Origin: Bacteriovoracaceae bacterium
GTDB taxonomy: Bacteria; Bdellovibrionota; Bacteriovoracia; Bacteriovoracales; Bacteriovoracaceae
Assembly (NCBI GenBank): GCA_023151145.1
Contig: JAKLJM010000143.1
Coordinates: 1-6,143 of the forward strand
Direction: 5' to 3'
DNA: 6,143 nt
The position numbers were made by a program, and so were the translations under genes. Below are positions 5,016 to 6,143 of this stretch, piece by piece. The notes under the pieces are model-generated. The model ran no database searches. It was not told the origin of the DNA and saw only the letters and a list, made by a program, of their open reading frames with translations. Numbering within the stretch: the first letter of the stretch is position 1; every line of letters starts with the position of its first letter.

Positions 5016-6143
5016 TGCTTAGAATTAAAACTTTACAAAAATATCTTAGTTTTCTTTTACTTCTTAGTGCGATTGGGTGCGCCAATAAACCAGTTGAAGT
5101 GAAGGAAGAATCATTCGTAGATTACTCCATTAAAGAAGAATGGTATAAGGATGATGGGACGTTTCGTGCGCAAGAGCCCAGTGAACTCACTTCGACTCAC
5201 GGATTTTTTGATGTGGATCCAGATTGGGACGGGCGATCGCTCATTGTAAACTATCTTCCCATTACCAGTAAAAACAGTCGTGAGCTTTATGATTTAGATC
5301 TTCATTCCGGCAAGCTCTTTAAGGTCGATAATCTTTGTGCGCAAAAAGATCCATGGGGTTCTTATAAAGAGAATGTGACTTATCCTAGTTTCACTTTAGC
5401 TTATTTGCCAAGAACACAAGTTAAAGGGAAATCGTCTGAGCTTTTTTCACCGCAAAGAATGATTGTTTTTCATATGGATAATGAAAAGATTGTTAAAAAA
5501 GATTTGAGTTTAAAAGAATTTTCTAAAGCAAAAATTATTGGTTCATTTAATATTGAAGAATGTGTCAGTTATCCTTGTCGCGGTAGAGAGTCCTGGCAAA
5601 AAGAAACAGTTTTAGTTGGGGTATCTGTAAAACGCCAATTAATCGTCGACTTCGAAAAATCGCGTTTTAGAAATTTTGATCTTTTAAAAGATCAACCAGA
5701 ATGGAATCAGGCAAAAGCATTTTTACAAACACAACTGGGGATTCATCGAGTGGGTAAGGATGATATTTATCCTCGTTATCGAATAATGAATGAGCGTGGA
5801 GCAAAAGAGACACTTCAATATTTAAATGAACAAGTACATTTTAAAACTTATAAAGAAGTAATGGGGTTTAGAAATTCCTGTCGCACAAAATATGTTTTTG
5901 TTTGGAACGAAATTGAACGTATTAAAAAAACCAATGATCCACGGGAAGAATTTAGACAATTTGCTATAAATTTATTTAGTCCAAAAGAAAAAGCTGAAAT
6001 TCAAATGTGTTTAAAGTACGTGCGTCCAGGCCATGTCAATATGGCTTCGCCTTATCAATTTTGGTTCTTCCAGTTTATGCGGGCAGCTTTTATTTTAGAT
6101 GAACAAGGTTTTTATTATAATTGCGCACAGAAAACTTGGTACC
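5015..6143 (+). CDS. Predicted large lipoprotein of unknown function (3' end outside window)
   Basis: An uninterrupted frame of 376 codons runs from ATG 5015 (or TTG 5009) to the window end, so the gene is incomplete. The N-terminus is a type II signal peptide: basic MLRIKTLQK, a hydrophobic stretch YLSFLLLLSAIG, then C22 in AIGC|AN. The mature protein would be lipid-anchored; alanine after the cysteine would favour the outer membrane under the E. coli sorting rule. The exported part is hydrophilic and rich in Lys, Glu and aromatic residues, with six further cysteines at about 108, 183, 188, 289, 332 and 370, an even number that could form disulfides in the periplasm. C183 and C188 are close together in EECVSYPCRGRESW. 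A Tyr/Phe/Trp-rich stretch SPYQFWFFQFMRAAF lies near residues 347-361. I recognise no family or catalytic motif. It is transcribed divergently from tRNA-Leu, and its start region overlaps that promoter. The gene is real on length, signal peptide, ribosome site and codon use like its neighbours. Confidence 0.85.
   Translation, partial: MLRIKTLQKYLSFLLLLSAIGCANKPVEVKEESFVDYSIKEEWYKDDGTFRAQEPSELTSTHGFFDVDPDWDGRSLIVNYLPITSKNSRELYDLDLHSGKLFKVDNLCAQKDPWGSYKENVTYPSFTLAYLPRTQVKGKSSELFSPQRMIVFHMDNEKIVKKDLSLKEFSKAKIIGSFNIEECVSYPCRGRESWQKETVLVGVSVKRQLIVDFEKSRFRNFDLLKDQPEWNQAKAFLQTQLGIHRVGKDDIYPRYRIMNERGAKETLQYLNEQVHFKTYKEVMGFRNSCRTKYVFVWNEIERIKKTNDPREEFRQFAINLFSPKEKAEIQMCLKYVRPGHVNMASPYQFWFFQFMRAAFILDEQGFYYNCAQKTWY

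Noticed and set aside
4864..5085. Minus-strand 73-residue open frame
   Set aside because: It runs straight through the tRNA-Leu gene; the GGGMVDTQDLKSC...VRVSPRAP type peptide is the usual false product of translating a class II tRNA.

Overview
This window looks like chromosomal DNA of an AT-rich, aerobic, probably Gram-negative bacterium. The evidence is a 2-oxoglutarate dehydrogenase gene set of the proteobacterial type (E1o, single-lipoyl E2o, classical Lpd) and a lipobox-bearing exported protein. UUA leucine codons, AAAGGA ribosome sites and the gene order would suit a predatory lineage such as Bacteriovoracales/Bdellovibrionota, but that placement is an impression from style, not something the sequence proves.

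Left part (1-4030), plus strand: the 3' end of sucA (E1o), then complete sucB (E2o) 26 bases later, then complete lpd (E3). Together they encode the three enzymes of the 2-oxoglutarate dehydrogenase complex, which turns 2-oxoglutarate, CoA and NAD+ into succinyl-CoA, CO2 and NADH in the TCA cycle. All key catalytic residues visible in this window are intact. A strong intrinsic terminator with a GAAA loop lies between sucB and lpd, so E3 is probably expressed at a different level from E1/E2; Lpd is commonly shared with other 2-oxoacid dehydrogenases. A second, very long perfect hairpin after lpd closes the unit and is shared with the convergent gene.

Middle part (4036-5015), minus strand: a six-helix membrane protein of the SdpI/DUF1648 family, preceded by a perfect 23-bp operator-like palindrome overlapping its predicted promoter and by a second 14-bp palindrome. 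No sdpR or sdpC partner is visible beside it. Upstream of it on the same strand is a tRNA-Leu(UAA) with encoded CCA and a good sigma70-type promoter.

Right part (5015-6143), plus strand: the 5' 376 codons of a large, cysteine-containing predicted lipoprotein that I do not recognise. It runs off the window end. Its start region overlaps the divergent tRNA promoter.

There is no mobile element, CRISPR array or obvious defence system. The most interesting items are the unusual double-palindrome terminator, the orphan SdpI-like gene with its operator, the A5-C68 mismatch in the tRNA acceptor stem, and the unrecognised lipoprotein.
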